From: Lewinella sp. W8
GTDB taxonomy: Bacteria; Bacteroidota; Bacteroidia; Chitinophagales; Saprospiraceae
Assembly (NCBI RefSeq): GCF_004375085.3
Contig: NZ_SNAQ03000008.1
Coordinates: forward strand, 1-64,000
Direction of reading: 5' to 3'
Length of the DNA: 64,000 nucleotides
Shown here: piece by piece, positions 33,916-42,553 of the stretch
Layout: the number at the start of each line of letters is the position of its first letter
Position numbering within the stretch: position 1 is the stretch's first letter
Position numbers and translations under genes: made by a program
The notes under the pieces: generated by a model
Told to the model about the DNA's origin: nothing
The model's input: only the letters and a program-made list of their open reading frames with translations
Database searches by the model: none

Positions 33916-35448
33916 ATGAAAACCTTCCTCCTTAGCCTGCTCGTGTGGCCGCTATTCCTTACGGCCCAAACGCCGATTGTGTCCACGGACTACGGAAAAG
34001 TCCAGGGGACCCAAACGGAATCCGGCCTCCAGGTTTTCCGGGGCATTCCCTTTGCCGCTCCCCCCGTAGGCCACCTGCGCTGGCGCGCACCCCAACCGCC
34101 AACGGCATGGGAAGGGATCCGGCCCTGCGACAGCTGGGGACCGAGCCCCATGCAGGCCAAACCCGTCCCCTTCCTCTTCTGGTCGCAGGAGTTTCTGATT
34201 CCGGAAGAACCGATCAGTGAAGACTGCCTGTACCTCAACGTTTGGACCGGCGCCAAAAAGCCGGAAGAACAACGACCCGTATTCGTGTACATTTACGGCG
34301 GAGGATTTCGCAGTGGCGGCAGTGCCTGCCCCATCTACGACGGAGAGGCCATGGCGGAAAAGGGAGTGGTGTTCGTCAGCATCAACTACCGGGTCGGCAT
34401 CTTTGGTTTTCTCGCCCATCCGGAGTTAAGCAAGGAGTCCGACAATGGGGTATCCGGCAACTACGCTCTCCTGGACATGATCGCTGCCCTGCACTGGGTA
34501 CAGGACAACATCGCCGCCTTCGGCGGCGACCCGGACAACGTCACCATCGCCGGTCAATCAGCCGGTGCCTTCGCGGTAAGCTACCTTACCGCTTCTCCCC
34601 TGGCCAGCGGATTATTTCACCGGGCAATTGCCCAGAGTGGTGGCAGCTTTGCCTCGAGTGCCCTGACCCCGCCCGTTACCCTGTCGGATGCCGAGAAGGC
34701 TGGCTTGCAGTTTCAGTCCAGAATGAACTGCGAAAACCTCACCGAACTGCGCGCAAAAAAGGCCGAAGATTTACTGATGGATCGGGCCGCTCTAATTAGT
34801 CCAAACATTGACGGCCATGTCCTTCCCGCTCTGAACGCCGAAATCTACCGCAACGGCCAACACCATGACGTACCACTCCTGATCGGCTGGAACAAAGACG
34901 ATCGGGTAATGATCGGTGGCCCACCGCCAGCCACGGAATTCCGGGCCAACCTGAACGACCGTTTTGGCGAGCTCGCCTCAGAAGCCCTGAGCGTCTATCC
35001 TGCCCGTACCGAAGAAGAGGCCGCCCAGTCTCATTTCGATCTGGGACGCGATCAGACCTTCGGCGTTCAGGTGTACGCCTGGGCAAAAATTCAGGACCAG
35101 TACGGACAATCGCCAGTGTACGTCTACAATTTCAACCGGGGATTACCCGCATATACTCCCGAAACCGCCTACGGGGCCTTCCATTCTGGAGAAATCGTCT
35201 ACGCCTACGATAACCTGCATACCCTCGACCGGCCCTGGGAAGCAGTAGACCAGAAGATCGCCACGGATATGTCCGCCTACTGGGTCAATTTTGCCACCAC
35301 CGGAAACCCCAACGGTAAGGGGCTCCCCCGCTGGTCACCCTTTACCGCCAAAAAAGAACGGGTACTGGTAATCGATGAAAAAACCCGCACTAAGGTGCTC
35401 CCGGACCAAGACAAATTACGCTTCCTGGAAAAAGCCTTGAAACAATAG
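33916..35448 (+). CDS. type B carboxylesterase, secreted
   Basis: A 510-residue hydrolase with a signal peptide (MKTFLLSLLVWPLFLTAQ). The family pattern is clear: YGKVQGT..GLQVFRGIPFAAPPVG near residue 30-55, SEDCLYLNVW with the conserved Cys near 102, YIYGGGFRSGGS (oxyanion hole) near 133, and TIAGQSAGAFAVSYL with nucleophile Ser215, then AIAQSGG. A late YGAFHSGEIVYAY provides the histidine. The ATG at 33916 begins the signal peptide. A longer frame from 33844 overlaps the preceding gene and is rejected. It looks GC-richer than the three genes before it. Confidence 0.93.
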   Translation: MKTFLLSLLVWPLFLTAQTPIVSTDYGKVQGTQTESGLQVFRGIPFAAPPVGHLRWRAPQPPTAWEGIRPCDSWGPSPMQAKPVPFLFWSQEFLIPEEPISEDCLYLNVWTGAKKPEEQRPVFVYIYGGGFRSGGSACPIYDGEAMAEKGVVFVSINYRVGIFGFLAHPELSKESDNGVSGNYALLDMIAALHWVQDNIAAFGGDPDNVTIAGQSAGAFAVSYLTASPLASGLFHRAIAQSGGSFASSALTPPVTLSDAEKAGLQFQSRMNCENLTELRAKKAEDLLMDRAALISPNIDGHVLPALNAEIYRNGQHHDVPLLIGWNKDDRVMIGGPPPATEFRANLNDRFGELASEALSVYPARTEEEAAQSHFDLGRDQTFGVQVYAWAKIQDQYGQSPVYVYNFNRGLPAYTPETAYGAFHSGEIVYAYDNLHTLDRPWEAVDQKIATDMSAYWVNFATTGNPNGKGLPRWSPFTAKKERVLVIDEKTRTKVLPDQDKLRFLEKALKQ

Positions 35449-35597
35449 GGACTCAGGACAACTACACAACATTGCGGGGCCTCTCTTCGCCACATCCGTC
35501 TGTCAGTGGCCCCATACCCATTACGCCCTCCAGCAGTTGCCAAAGTGGGGAACCTCCTTCCCTGCCTATGGTCCACTCCCCGCTACCCGCTACTAAA

Positions 35598-36404
35598 CTA
35601 CTCCCCCCGCATCGCCCGGATCATCCCCATCCGGTCGTTGTGCAGATGGTCCATCCCGTCTACGTAAAGGGTGGTGCCGCTAGTGTAGGCGGACAGCGGA
35701 CTGGCGTAAAAACAAACCACGTTGGAGACGTCACGGATGGTCCCCAGCCTGCCCATCAGGTTATTGCCCTCGATGTTCGTCAGCATGGCCTTGATGGAAT
35801 CATCGTAGGTGTCCAGGCCGGAAGAAACGATTACTCCGGGGGCCACGCAATTGATCCGGAGGTTATAGTGCGCCCATTCCTGCGCGAGTGATTTGGTCAT
35901 ATTTTCCACCGCCGCCCGGGCCGCGCCGGTATGGGCCATACCGGGAAAACCGCGGTGCATGTTAACCACAATATTGACCACATTGCCCGATTTTTGGGGG
36001 ATAAAAAACCGCTGCGCCATGGCCTGCGTCATGAGAAAAGTACCGTTCAGGTTGACGTCAATGACCGCCTTCCAGCCCTTTTCGCTCATGTATTCTCCCA
36101 GCATGGGAAACTGCCCTCCGGCATTGTTAACCAGGATATCGAGGCGGCCGTAGGTGCCGGCAATTTTGTCCGCTACCGCAGCGATCTGTTCGCTGCTGCG
36201 GATGTCACAGGCCAGGTAATCCACGGGGCCCAGTTGCGACAGTTTGGCGGCGGCTTCCGCCAGGGGTTCTTCTTTGCGGGAACAAATAAAAAGCCTGGCA
36301 CCAAGCTCCAGAAAATGTTCCGCGATGCCGTAGCCAATGCCACTGCGTCCGCCGGTTACGAGCACTACTTTATCTTTAAAAAGGTCGGGACTGTACATGA
36401 TCAA
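35598..36404 (-). CDS. SDR oxidoreductase, PECR/dienoyl-CoA-reductase-like
   Basis: A 268-residue short-chain dehydrogenase/reductase. The cofactor motif is TGGRSGIGYGIAEHF near residue 17. The NNAGG segment is followed by FLMTQAMAQRF. The C-terminal SDR core reads AHTGAARAAVENMTKSLAQEWA and INCVAPGVI. The usual YxxxK is missing at this place, as in peroxisomal trans-2-enoyl-CoA reductase and citronellol/citronellal-dehydrogenase-like SDRs, whose wording (HSGAARAGV..LTKSLALEW) it matches. A fatty- or isoprenoid-acyl-CoA substrate is therefore likely. It is convergent with the esterase gene and near an AtuA-like gene. Confidence 0.88.
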   Translation of the reverse strand: MIMYSPDLFKDKVVLVTGGRSGIGYGIAEHFLELGARLFICSRKEEPLAEAAAKLSQLGPVDYLACDIRSSEQIAAVADKIAGTYGRLDILVNNAGGQFPMLGEYMSEKGWKAVIDVNLNGTFLMTQAMAQRFFIPQKSGNVVNIVVNMHRGFPGMAHTGAARAAVENMTKSLAQEWAHYNLRINCVAPGVIVSSGLDTYDDSIKAMLTNIEGNNLMGRLGTIRDVSNVVCFYASPLSAYTSGTTLYVDGMDHLHNDRMGMIRAMRGE

Positions 36405-36444
36405 ATTGAATTAAGCATCTTTCCGGGGCAGTAAGGCTTACTTT

Positions 36445-36475
36445 GGGCGACAAGCGCAGGTGCCAAATTAACCCG
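36445..36475 (+). repeat. dispersed intergenic repeat, copy 6 (end block only)
   Basis: GGGCGACAAGCGCAGGTGCC (36445-36464) followed by AAATTAACCCG matches the right-hand end of copies 1 and 5. The GTCGGGATC part is absent. Confidence 0.55.
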
Positions 36476-36602
36476 TTAAGCCGGCCTCCTGAATGATGCA
36501 CTGCACCCGCGCCTGGCGCCAAGATAAAATGACCTGGCCGAGCCACAAACTCTTTCCTTCAACCGCAACGATAAACCTTATATTTCTCCCCAAATCCCCA
36601 CC

Positions 36603-37481
36603 ATGAAACAACTCACCTTATCCCTGTGCCTGGCCTTCTTCGCCTGCGTACTATTTGCTCAGGAACCGATTACACTCACCTACGCCAAGCTACCGGACGG
36701 CGACCTCGAGTTGGACCTCTACCTACCCCAGAATACCGACAATGTCCCCACCCCACTGGTCGTATTCGTACACGGAGGAGGATTCTCCGGGGGAAACCGC
36801 TCGGGTGGCGCAAACCTTGGCCAGTACCTGGCCCAGAATGGCGTTGCGGTGGCCTCCATTTCCTATACGCTTTACATGAAGGGCCGCACCCAGGATTGGA
36901 GTTGCGACGGTATCCTACCCGAGAAGATCAAGGCCATCCAGATTGCCGCCAACCAGACCTGGCTGGCCACCAATTTCCTGCTCGGAAAGACCGAAACCTA
37001 CCGCATTGATCCGTCCCAGATTTTCATCGCCGGCTCCAGTGCCGGCGGAGAAACCGTGCTGCACGCGGCCTTTTGGGACCGCCAACAAATGCAACTCCTG
37101 CAACATGAACTCCCGCAGGATTTCCGCTACGCCGGGGTGATTTCCGGAGCCGGAGCCATCATGGACCTCAACCTGATCACCGCAGACAATGCCCTGCCCA
37201 CCATGCTCTTCCACGGCGACAGCGACCCGGTCGTGCCCTACGGCACGGCCGCCCACCACTACTGCCCACCCAACGCTTCGGGCTGGCTGATGCTGTTCGG
37301 TTCCCGCTCCATCGCCGATCACCTTTCATCTATGGAAGAAAACTACCTCATCAGCAGTTTCGTCGGCGGAGGACACGAATTCGCCGGGCACTACTTCAAC
37401 CAGGAAATTGACGTCATTGACTCCTTCGTCAAACTGGTCGTCCAGGGCGCCAGCTTCAAAATGGAAATGACGGTGGACTAG
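36603..37481 (+). CDS. secreted alpha/beta hydrolase (BD-FAE-like esterase)
   Basis: A 292-residue protein with a signal peptide (MKQLTLSLCLAFFACVLFAQ). The HGGGFSGGNR oxyanion motif is near residue 58 and the nucleophile elbow GSSAGGETVLHAAF has Ser146. LLFHGDSDPVVPYG-like wording (MLFHGDSDPVVPYG, about 200) gives the acid and GGGHEFAGHYF near 258 the histidine. It resembles bifunctional carbohydrate/feruloyl esterases. It is a single-gene unit, convergent with the large secreted protein that follows. Confidence 0.88.
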   Translation: MKQLTLSLCLAFFACVLFAQEPITLTYAKLPDGDLELDLYLPQNTDNVPTPLVVFVHGGGFSGGNRSGGANLGQYLAQNGVAVASISYTLYMKGRTQDWSCDGILPEKIKAIQIAANQTWLATNFLLGKTETYRIDPSQIFIAGSSAGGETVLHAAFWDRQQMQLLQHELPQDFRYAGVISGAGAIMDLNLITADNALPTMLFHGDSDPVVPYGTAAHHYCPPNASGWLMLFGSRSIADHLSSMEENYLISSFVGGGHEFAGHYFNQEIDVIDSFVKLVVQGASFKMEMTVD

Positions 37482-37495
37482 AGAGGCTTCCCTGC

Positions 37496-39343
37496 CTATC
37501 TGGAGACTACGAAACTCACGGCCCCGGCAGCTCCCGTACTTTGACTTCTGGCCACCAGGAAGTATATCCCGGGTTGCCACGAATCACGCCCCACAATATC
37601 GCCCGGACGGTAGTCACTGCGTTGTAGCATTTGCTGACCCAGCGTGTCGTAAACTTTTAGCTCATACTGACCATCAGGGAGAAGAACGCGAAACCGGCCG
37701 TTATTTGGGTTCGCGACAACTTCTATGGCCAGCTCCTGGGTGCCAATAAAACTTTCGGTTCTCACCGTGGTGCTGCAGCCTTCCGTATTGTCCAGAATCG
37801 CCCGGTATTTGGGGGCTTCCGCGTAATCACTCTCCTCCGTGAACTGGCTCGTCAGCAGTCCCCAACTTCCGTACCGCGGGCTGGTCGGCCCGATGAAGGA
37901 GAAATTCATCAGCAGGCCCGATTCTTCCTGAGGGATCAGCGTGCGGAGGCTATCGTACCACTCCCGGTACAGGTCATACATTCCGGGCAGGGATTGTGCC
38001 TCCACCAGGGCCGGGCCGTAGGGTTGTTCACTACCGAAGGGTTCCGGGGTCAGGTGTTGCCCGCCCTCGTAGTACAGCATCGGAATGCCCATTCCTTCGG
38101 TAAGGGAAGCATGCTGTTGCCGGAGAAAATCGAAAGACCTTCCCCGGATGGCCTGCCGGGCCAGCCGGATGACGTCCTCACCACTGGCCCCCGCCCCCAG
38201 GTTTTCGAGTTCTTCGATCCCACCTTCGGGAAACCCGAAATAGGCGGCCGGGGCGAAGGCATCGAAACTTCCCGGACGCATGTTGGAGACAATGCGCTCG
38301 CTGACGTCCAGCCACGCCCCCTGAACACCAACCACCCGCACCAGACGGTCTTCCTGACCGGCAAACTCTTCGGTCCAGATGTCCAGTGCATTTTGCACGA
38401 AGGGCACAATCCGCTCGGGCCAGGGAACGGATTGATCTCCCTGCTCGTTGCAGTAATGTGTCTGGGCAAAAATCCAGTTCCAGATTTCGTTGGAGTATTC
38501 TACGTGGATGGTCAGGGAAGGATCCAGCTCGTCGCGGAAAAGCCGGGCCATTTCACGGATGTACTGCTCGTCGGCCAGGTGGGGAATGCACACCCAGGCG
38601 TCTGACGCGCGGAGGTTACAAAGCTCAATCCACCACTCGTAGGGTACCCCGGCCTGGGTGTAGGTGTAGTCATCCACCTGCGGGCGATCCGCCCACTGCG
38701 CCAATTCCGAGCCATTGGTGTAGCCCCAATCCATAAAGCGCAGGCTATTAAAGGGCGTCAATTTTTCCAGCCATTCCCCCGACCAGGGGTTCGAAACGTG
38801 GGTAGCCTCCGTTCCGGGCAACAGAAAGCGAATATTCCGTACGGGGTCGCCGGCTTCGGAGGCGTAGAGCTCTAGTCCCATAATGTCACTATCGGGTTGG
38901 ACCTCCACAACCAGCCTTCCTTCGCTGCGTGCGGTTACCGTGGCGTCTCCCCACAGGTCAAGGTCCCCTTTCCCATCGTAGAGCAGAACGTACTCCCCGG
39001 CGGGTAGGGCCTCGGTGTTCGCCCATACGGTGCGCACGATTTGTGGTCCCTCCGTCCCGGCAATTCCGCTAACGGGTAAAGCCAGGGGGTAACCGTGGTC
39101 GCCGAGGGGGATCTGGTCCATCACGTCGGTATCCCACGCATTTTCTCCTCCGGGTATCCATTCGGCGTTGTGACTGATCCACTCCCGACTGAACTTCATG
39201 ATGTTCGCGAAGGGCCATTCACTTCCCCAGTCGGCCGGACCGGCCAGGTTGGTGCCAATTTGTAAGCGGCAGGGATCATCGTCAGCCTGTGCCGACAAAG
39301 CCGCGGCCGATAACAGCAACCAGAGAAAGAAGATGGTGCGCAT
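37496..39343 (-). CDS. large secreted protein with T9SS sorting tail, glycoside-hydrolase-like
   Basis: A 615-residue exported protein. Signal peptide MRTIFFLWLLLSAAALSAQA. The body (about 25-510) contains KFSREWISHNAEWIPGG, FNSLRFMDWGYTNGSELAQW, HVEYSNEIWNWIFAQTHYC (about 285-303; an N-E pair as in clan A glycosidases) and MLYYEGGQHLTPE (possible second glutamate). The last ~80 residues (VVANPNNGRFRVLLPDGQYELKVYD) are a type A T9SS C-terminal domain. A surface glycosidase is the best guess. I do not recognise the GH family. ATG 39343 starts the signal peptide, and the extra residues from 39397 are rejected. Confidence 0.82.
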   Translation of the reverse strand: MRTIFFLWLLLSAAALSAQADDDPCRLQIGTNLAGPADWGSEWPFANIMKFSREWISHNAEWIPGGENAWDTDVMDQIPLGDHGYPLALPVSGIAGTEGPQIVRTVWANTEALPAGEYVLLYDGKGDLDLWGDATVTARSEGRLVVEVQPDSDIMGLELYASEAGDPVRNIRFLLPGTEATHVSNPWSGEWLEKLTPFNSLRFMDWGYTNGSELAQWADRPQVDDYTYTQAGVPYEWWIELCNLRASDAWVCIPHLADEQYIREMARLFRDELDPSLTIHVEYSNEIWNWIFAQTHYCNEQGDQSVPWPERIVPFVQNALDIWTEEFAGQEDRLVRVVGVQGAWLDVSERIVSNMRPGSFDAFAPAAYFGFPEGGIEELENLGAGASGEDVIRLARQAIRGRSFDFLRQQHASLTEGMGIPMLYYEGGQHLTPEPFGSEQPYGPALVEAQSLPGMYDLYREWYDSLRTLIPQEESGLLMNFSFIGPTSPRYGSWGLLTSQFTEESDYAEAPKYRAILDNTEGCSTTVRTESFIGTQELAIEVVANPNNGRFRVLLPDGQYELKVYDTLGQQMLQRSDYRPGDIVGRDSWQPGIYFLVARSQSTGAAGAVSFVVSR

Positions 39344-39547
39344 GGGAGTCAATTTTCCACGAAGCACACACATATTCAGGAAAACTCCAAATGACAAGGA
39401 GGGTTTCTTTGCTGCTTGCTAGTTGCTGGTTGCTTAGGGAGCCGTTGGGGAAAGCGGAGAGAAGAAGCCCTGGCCAACAAGGTTCCAGGGCCGCAGGAGG
39501 CACACCTCCCCGGCAATGGATGATTAAACGCCCATCTTTTACTCGTC

Positions 39548-40906
39548 TTAGATCGCCTGCAGCAGGTCATATTGTGCCAGCAGGTAGCGGCGACCGCTGC
39601 GGTCGATGGCAATGACGGCGGGGTTTTCCTTGTTGATGTGGCGACTCAATTCGGAGAGGGTCAAGTCTCCGTCGATGGTGGGAAAGGGATCTCGCATAAT
39701 GGCGGACACGGCTTGTTCGGCGTGCTCCATGGGGTTGGCCAGCAGGTGGTTCAGGACGTCGGTTTCGGTGATGGCCCCCACGACCTCCTCGCCGTCCATG
39801 ACCGGCAGCTGGCTGAAGTCGTGGTCCTTCATCATCTTCAGGGTCTGGCGAACGGTGGCGGTATGTTCGACACCACTGAAGGGGGTATTGTCCTTCATTT
39901 TGATGAGGTCCCGGACGCGCAGTTCGGCTTCCAGGAAGCCGCGATCCCGCATCCAGTCGTCGTTGTAGAGTTTACCGATGTAGCGGCTGCCGTGATCGTG
40001 GATGACGACGACCACCAGGTCATCTTCGGTGAGTTGGTCCTTCATTTGGAGGAGTCCGGCCACGGCGGACCCGGCGGAATACCCGAGCAGGAGGCCTTCT
40101 TCACGCGCCAGACGGCGCGCCATGACGGCACCGTCCTTATCGGTCACCTTTTCGAAGTGGTCGATGATGTCAAAATCGACGTTCTTCGGCAGGATATCCT
40201 CCCCGATGCCTTCGGTGATGTAGGGGTAAATTTCCTTTTCGTCAAACTCCCCGGTTTCGTGGTACTTCTTGAAGACGGAGCCGTAGGTGTCCACACCCCA
40301 GACCTTGATGTCGGGGTTTTGCTCCTTCAGGTACCGGCCCGTGCCGGAGATGGTGCCCCCGGTACCCACGCCCACGATCATGTGCGTCAGCATGCCGTCA
40401 GTTTGCTTCCAGATTTCCGGACCGGTGCTTTCGTAGTGGGCCAGTCGGTTGGACAGGTTGTCGTACTGGTTGAACCAGTAGCTGTTGGGAATTTCCTTGC
40501 TCAGGCGCTCGGCCACGGAGTAGTAGCTCCGCGGGTCATCAGGTTCTACGTTGGTGGGACAGACGATAACCTCCGCCCCGACGGCCCGGAGGATGTCGAA
40601 TTTCTCCTTACTCTGCTTATCGCTGGTGGTAAAAATGCAGCGGTATCCCTTCACACAACCGGCCAGGGCGAGGCCCATGCCGGTGTTGCCGGACGTACAC
40701 TCGATGATCGTCCCTCCGGGTTTGAGGCGCCCATCGGCCTCGGCATCTTCCACCATTTTGAGGGCCATGCGGTCCTTGATGGAATGCCCCGGGTTGAAGG
40801 TTTCGACCTTCATCAACACCCGGCAAGGCAGCTCGCTGGTCACTTTGTGCAGTTCCACCAGCGGGGTGTTTCCGATGGTTTCGAGGATATTATTCTTTAC
40901 GTCCAT
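39548..40906 (-). CDS. cystathionine beta-synthase with C-terminal CBS pair
   Basis: A 452-residue PLP enzyme joining serine and homocysteine to cystathionine, or a cysteine-synthase relative with the same build. The PLP lysine is Lys44 in FNPGHSIKDRM. ECTSGNTGMGLALAG (about 75-89) is the substrate loop, VGVGTGGTISGTGRYL (about 175-190) the phosphate-binding loop and GYSAGSAVAG follows. Two CBS modules occupy about 330-452 (FSQLPVMDGEEVVGAITETDVLNHLL, then PTIDGDLTLSELS). Length and CBS pair are those of cystathionine beta-synthase, without the N-terminal haem domain of animals. ATG at 40906 is preferred to 40930. No cystathionine gamma-lyase is adjacent. Confidence 0.92.
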   Translation of the reverse strand: MDVKNNILETIGNTPLVELHKVTSELPCRVLMKVETFNPGHSIKDRMALKMVEDAEADGRLKPGGTIIECTSGNTGMGLALAGCVKGYRCIFTTSDKQSKEKFDILRAVGAEVIVCPTNVEPDDPRSYYSVAERLSKEIPNSYWFNQYDNLSNRLAHYESTGPEIWKQTDGMLTHMIVGVGTGGTISGTGRYLKEQNPDIKVWGVDTYGSVFKKYHETGEFDEKEIYPYITEGIGEDILPKNVDFDIIDHFEKVTDKDGAVMARRLAREEGLLLGYSAGSAVAGLLQMKDQLTEDDLVVVVIHDHGSRYIGKLYNDDWMRDRGFLEAELRVRDLIKMKDNTPFSGVEHTATVRQTLKMMKDHDFSQLPVMDGEEVVGAITETDVLNHLLANPMEHAEQAVSAIMRDPFPTIDGDLTLSELSRHINKENPAVIAIDRSGRRYLLAQYDLLQAI

Positions 40907-41000
40907 TTGGTTATTGCGCTTAGAGAGCACGAAGGTAGGAAGAATGTTATTCCCCTGGATTTCCGGGGTGTAAAAATTATCCGGGAGGATTGTTTTCCGG

Positions 41001-41131
41001 CAACGGTCTCCTGCTCCGTCAGGCTCATCGGGATTACTGAATTAAGTGGGGCAACGAGGTGCGGGTGCCAGCGTAGTCCGAAGTAGCCAAGCCAGTGGGT
41101 ATTGCTCCTCAGAAATTACCCTGGCACCTGC
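41001..41131 (+). repeat. dispersed intergenic repeat, copy 7, with inverted end block
   Basis: CAACGGTCTCCTGCTCCGTC (41001-41020), CTCATCGGGATTACTGA and GGTGCGGGTGCCAG (41058-41071) follow the family plan. CTGGCACCTGC (41121-41131) is the reverse complement of the usual end block, so the region 41058-41131 could fold back on itself. The copy lies 93 bases ahead of the rhodopsin gene. Confidence 0.55.
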
Positions 41132-41223
41132 GGTGATCGCTCAATAACATTACAATTTCATGAACCGGATGTCCCCGGTAGAATTATGCATTTAGAAATG
41201 CATTAGTAAACCAAGAATTCATT

Positions 41224-42078
41224 ATGACCCCACAACTAGGCAACGCCAACTTTGAAAACTACATTGGCGCCACCGACGGCTATTCCGAAATGGCCTATCA
41301 GATGGTGGCCCACCTGCTCACCCTCGGCTATGCAGTAATGTTTGCCGCGCTGATCTACTTCATCCTTACCCTCCGGTACGTAGCGCCCCGTTTTCGGATG
41401 TCCAACATCCTTTCGGTCGTCGTGATGGTATCGGCCGGTCTGCTGCTCTATTCCCAGAGCGAAAACTGGAAAAGCTCCTTCGTCTACGACGCCGACGCCG
41501 GTGTCTATCTGTTGAATGCCGGTGGCGACCTGTTCAATAACGGTTACCGCTACCTGAACTGGCTCATCGACGTCCCCATGCTGCTCTTTCAGATGCTCTT
41601 CGTAATTACCCTGACCAAAAGCAGTTTCAGCAGCGTCCGTAACCAGTTCTGGTTCTCCGGCGTAGGTATGATCGTAACCGGCTACATCGGCCAGTATTAC
41701 GAAGTCTCCAACCTCACGGCCTTCTTCGTGTGGGGCGCCATCTCTACGGTCTTCTTCTTTCACGTCCTCTACCTGATGAACAAAATCATCAAGGAAGGGA
41801 AAGAAGGGCTGGAGGAGAGCGGTAAAAAGGTACTGTCCACCATCTGGATCATCTTTCTGATCAGTTGGTTTCTCTACCCCGGCGCCTACCTGATGCCCTA
41901 CCTCGGTGGACTGGGAGAAGACGGCCTGCTCTTCAACGAAAGCGGCGTGGTGGGTCGTCAGATGACCTACACGGCCGCCGACATCATTTCCAAGGTGATC
42001 TACGGCGTCCTGCTCGGTGTGCTGGCGCAAAAGATCAGTACCAAGGAAGGCTATGACTACACGAAGCAGCTGGGGTAA
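41224..42078 (+). CDS. sodium-pumping rhodopsin (NDQ type, KR2-like)
   Basis: A 284-residue light-driven sodium exporter of the inner membrane with seven helices. The pump motif on helix C is intact: Asn112, Asp116 and Gln123 in RYLNWLIDVPMLLFQ. The retinal lysine is Lys257 in ADIISKVIYGVLLG, with Asp253 four residues before it. The N-terminus TPQLGNANFENYIGAT is nearly that of Krokinobacter KR2, whose numbering matches here up to helix F. A two-residue insertion in the GLGEDG loop shifts the lysine from 255 to 257. No retinal-making genes (blh, crt) or second rhodopsin lie beside it, so retinal must come from elsewhere in the genome or outside. A terminator follows. Confidence 0.97.
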   Translation: MTPQLGNANFENYIGATDGYSEMAYQMVAHLLTLGYAVMFAALIYFILTLRYVAPRFRMSNILSVVVMVSAGLLLYSQSENWKSSFVYDADAGVYLLNAGGDLFNNGYRYLNWLIDVPMLLFQMLFVITLTKSSFSSVRNQFWFSGVGMIVTGYIGQYYEVSNLTAFFVWGAISTVFFFHVLYLMNKIIKEGKEGLEESGKKVLSTIWIIFLISWFLYPGAYLMPYLGGLGEDGLLFNESGVVGRQMTYTAADIISKVIYGVLLGVLAQKISTKEGYDYTKQLG

Positions 42079-42105
42079 ATTCCCCCGTATAAGACTTTTT
42101 TGAGG

Positions 42106-42142
42106 CAGCGCCACCGGAGAATTCGGTGGCGCTGTTGTTTTT
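42106..42142 (+). terminator. Rho-independent terminator of the rhodopsin gene
   Basis: CAGCGCCACCG (42106-42116) pairs perfectly with CGGTGGCGCTG (42124-42134), followed by TTGTTTTT, 28 bases after the stop codon. Confidence 0.9.
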
Positions 42143-42156
42143 ACGGTCGTTATGTG

Positions 42157-42541
42157 CTCGGACTGGAAGTCCTCGACCGGTGCCTCCCGGTCGAGGAGCT
42201 CCGCTCCGAGAGCATATCGGGTGCGGTTTTTATCCCCGCTTCGGCTCGGACTGGAAGTCCTCGACCGGTGCCTCCCGGTCGAGGAGCTCCGCGCCGAGAG
42301 CATATCGGGTGCGGTTTTTATCCCCGCTTCGGCTCGGACTGGAAGTCCTCGACCGATTACCCGTCCGTTCGAAAAGCTCCGCTCCGAGAACATATCGGGT
42401 GGGTTTTTCATCCCCACTTAGGCTCGGACTGGAAGTCCTCGACCGATTACCCGTCCGTTCGAAAAGCTCCGCTTCGAGAACATATTGGGTGGGGGCTTTC
42501 ATCCCCACTTCGGACTCGGACTGGAAGTCCTCGACCGGTGG
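42157..42541 (+). repeat. REP-like repeat array, left of the RAYT gene (four units and a partial fifth)
   Basis: Units begin CTCGGACTGGAAGTCCTCGA at 42157, 42245, 42333, 42423 and 42515, with lengths 88, 88, 90 and 92, the last partial. Each has a small GGACT-AGTCC hairpin. In units 1 and 2 the block CCTCGACCGG pairs with CCGGTCGAGG around a six-base loop. Units 3 and 4 replace this with ATTACCCGTCCGTTCG. A GAGAGCATAT/GAGAACATAT part and a TTTTTATCCCC or CTTTCATCCCC part follow. Several long frames across the array are only repeat artefacts. The partial unit ends 12-16 bases from the RAYT stop codon. Confidence 0.85.
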
Positions 42542-42553
42542 TGCTGGCCAAAA

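Noticed and set aside
41236-42417. 393-codon leftward frame opposite the rhodopsin gene and the array
   Set aside because: It is antisense to a clear rhodopsin gene and then runs through repeats; no family-like sequence.
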